DNA of 64,000 nt from Proteinivorax tanatarense (lineage in GTDB: Bacteria > Bacillota > Proteinivoracia > Proteinivoracales > Proteinivoracaceae), in contig NZ_CP158367.1 in NCBI RefSeq assembly GCF_040267685.1, positions 2,356,001 to 2,420,000 of the forward strand. Direction: 5' to 3'. A program made the position numbers and the translations under genes. Position 1 is the first letter of the stretch. Each line of letters opens with the position of its first letter. The notes beneath the pieces were generated by a model that made no database searches, was not told where the DNA came from, and saw nothing but the letters and a program-made list of their open reading frames with translations. Of the stretch, positions 63,497 through 64,000 are shown in pieces.

Positions 63497-64000
63497 CTAA
63501 AAATATTTTTTGACCAGATAGTTTGTATGTTTTATACAATTTTCCATAGAAACAGTACTCATAATTTCACCGGCTAAAAACACATTATCTCTTCCTTGCA
63601 TCTTTTCCATTTTTTCATAGAAACCTTTTTGTAAAACATTAGGTTTCACATAGGGTCCCTGCCATTGCCAGCTTTTATATTGATATAACCTGGGATTACT
63701 AACTCCCAGCTTTAACATATCTTTTTTCAAAATATCTAAGGTATCTGCTTTTGAGTATTTGTAGTTGTTATATGCGTACACAGTCAAAAGCTCCTCTTTA
63801 TTGGTTGAATCCCAGCGAGAATTCCAGATTACTAAATGTCCTTTTTTTGAGGCATCTAAATTTTCTAGTATACAACCGCATCCTTTAGGGAGATTGTCTC
63901 CAATAAAGGTATACACGGTATATAGATTATATTTAATGCTTCTTAAATAGTCCACCATCTCACTGTCATGGCAATACATATGGATAAATTGATTTAGTGG
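63497..64000 (-). CDS. C-terminal part of an FAD-dependent amine-oxidase-like protein (5' end outside window)
   Basis: The frame stays open to the window edge; upstream of the ATG at 63979 the codons read PLNQFIH without a stop, so the true start lies beyond 64000. The visible 167 residues end with DNVFLAGEIMSTVSMENCIKHTNYLVKKYF (in blocks), which matches the last FAD-binding segment of protoporphyrinogen-oxidase/amine-oxidase-type flavoproteins (G-x-x-FLAGE, then the helix start). KSWQWQGPYVKPNVLQ fits the substrate-domain exit. Substrate unknown. Confidence 0.65.
   Translation of the reverse strand, partial: PLNQFIHMYCHDSEMVDYLRSIKYNLYTVYTFIGDNLPKGCGCILENLDASKKGHLVIWNSRWDSTNKEELLTVYAYNNYKYSKADTLDILKKDMLKLGVSNPRLYQYKSWQWQGPYVKPNVLQKGFYEKMEKMQGRDNVFLAGEIMSTVSMENCIKHTNYLVKKYF

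Noticed and set aside
1-64000. CRISPR arrays, tRNA/rRNA genes, insertion sequences, prophage
   Set aside because: Reading both strands showed no spaced direct repeats, no cloverleaf-like gene with a conserved T-loop, no transposase or integrase and no terminal inverted repeats with target duplications. A dedicated scan (tRNAscan-SE, CRISPR and IS finders) was not possible here.

Overview
The window is low-GC DNA read as part of the chromosome of an anaerobic, Clostridia-type member of the Bacillota. Supporting signs are strong AGGAGG-like ribosome binding sites, GTG/TTG starts, the oxygen-independent (early-cobalt) corrin pathway, radical SAM and Fe-S flavoproteins, HypA, and class II cobalamin-type riboswitches. 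No genus can be named from the sequence alone. No tRNA, rRNA, CRISPR array, insertion sequence or phage gene was seen.

Region 1 (630-24600, almost all on the minus strand) is a carbohydrate locus that reads as a high-mannose N-glycan utilisation system. A secreted lipoprotein endo-beta-N-acetylglucosaminidase (GH85) would release glycans outside the cell. An Lpl-type ABC importer (solute-binding lipoprotein, two permeases, an MsmX/UgpC-like ATPase) would bring them in. Two GH38 alpha-mannosidases, a GH125 exo-alpha-1,6-mannosidase and a GH1 enzyme would trim them. A ROK manno/fructokinase and ManA would convert mannose to fructose-6-phosphate. A YesM/YesN-type two-component system, a DUF624 membrane protein, a second ROK protein and a CutC-family protein complete the locus.

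Region 2 (24778-41717, minus strand) is one long tetrapyrrole operon under a cobalamin riboswitch plus terminator. Its order is hemA-sirC-hemC-cobA/hemD-hemB-hemL-cbiM-cbiQ-cbiO-(NikL/CbiL-like)-cbiC-D-E-T-L-F-G-H-J-X. It makes uroporphyrinogen III from glutamyl-tRNA, takes up cobalt and builds the corrin ring. No heme-branch gene is in the window. A second cobalamin riboswitch (49716-49876, plus strand) controls cobT alone.

Region 3 (41831-47411, minus strand) is a folate/p-aminobenzoate operon (HD-domain protein, pabA, pabB, pabC, folE, folP, folB, folK). The HD protein is a candidate for the missing dihydroneopterin-triphosphate dephosphorylation step. A chemoreceptor gene follows on the plus strand.

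Region 4 (51151-57719) is the most novel part. It contains two nearly identical 63/66-residue peptides, each with ten cysteines, directly downstream of a radical SAM/SPASM maturase. An ABC exporter without a peptidase domain follows. Upstream of the maturase, in the same direction, is a 45-residue secreted-type micro-peptide gene. Divergent from it is an HTH + TPR-like regulator of the kind that binds peptide pheromones. This looks like a quorum-controlled RiPP cluster. A SelO pseudokinase gene follows the exporter, and its reading frame has no ATG/GTG/TTG start for its conserved N-terminus (AUU start, or frameshift).

Region 5 (57785-64000, minus strand) holds a hypA - ECF S-component - methyltransferase operon, an unknown multi-pass membrane protein paired with a large Fe-S/flavin GltD-like oxidoreductase, and the 3' end of an FAD-dependent oxidoreductase that runs off the window.
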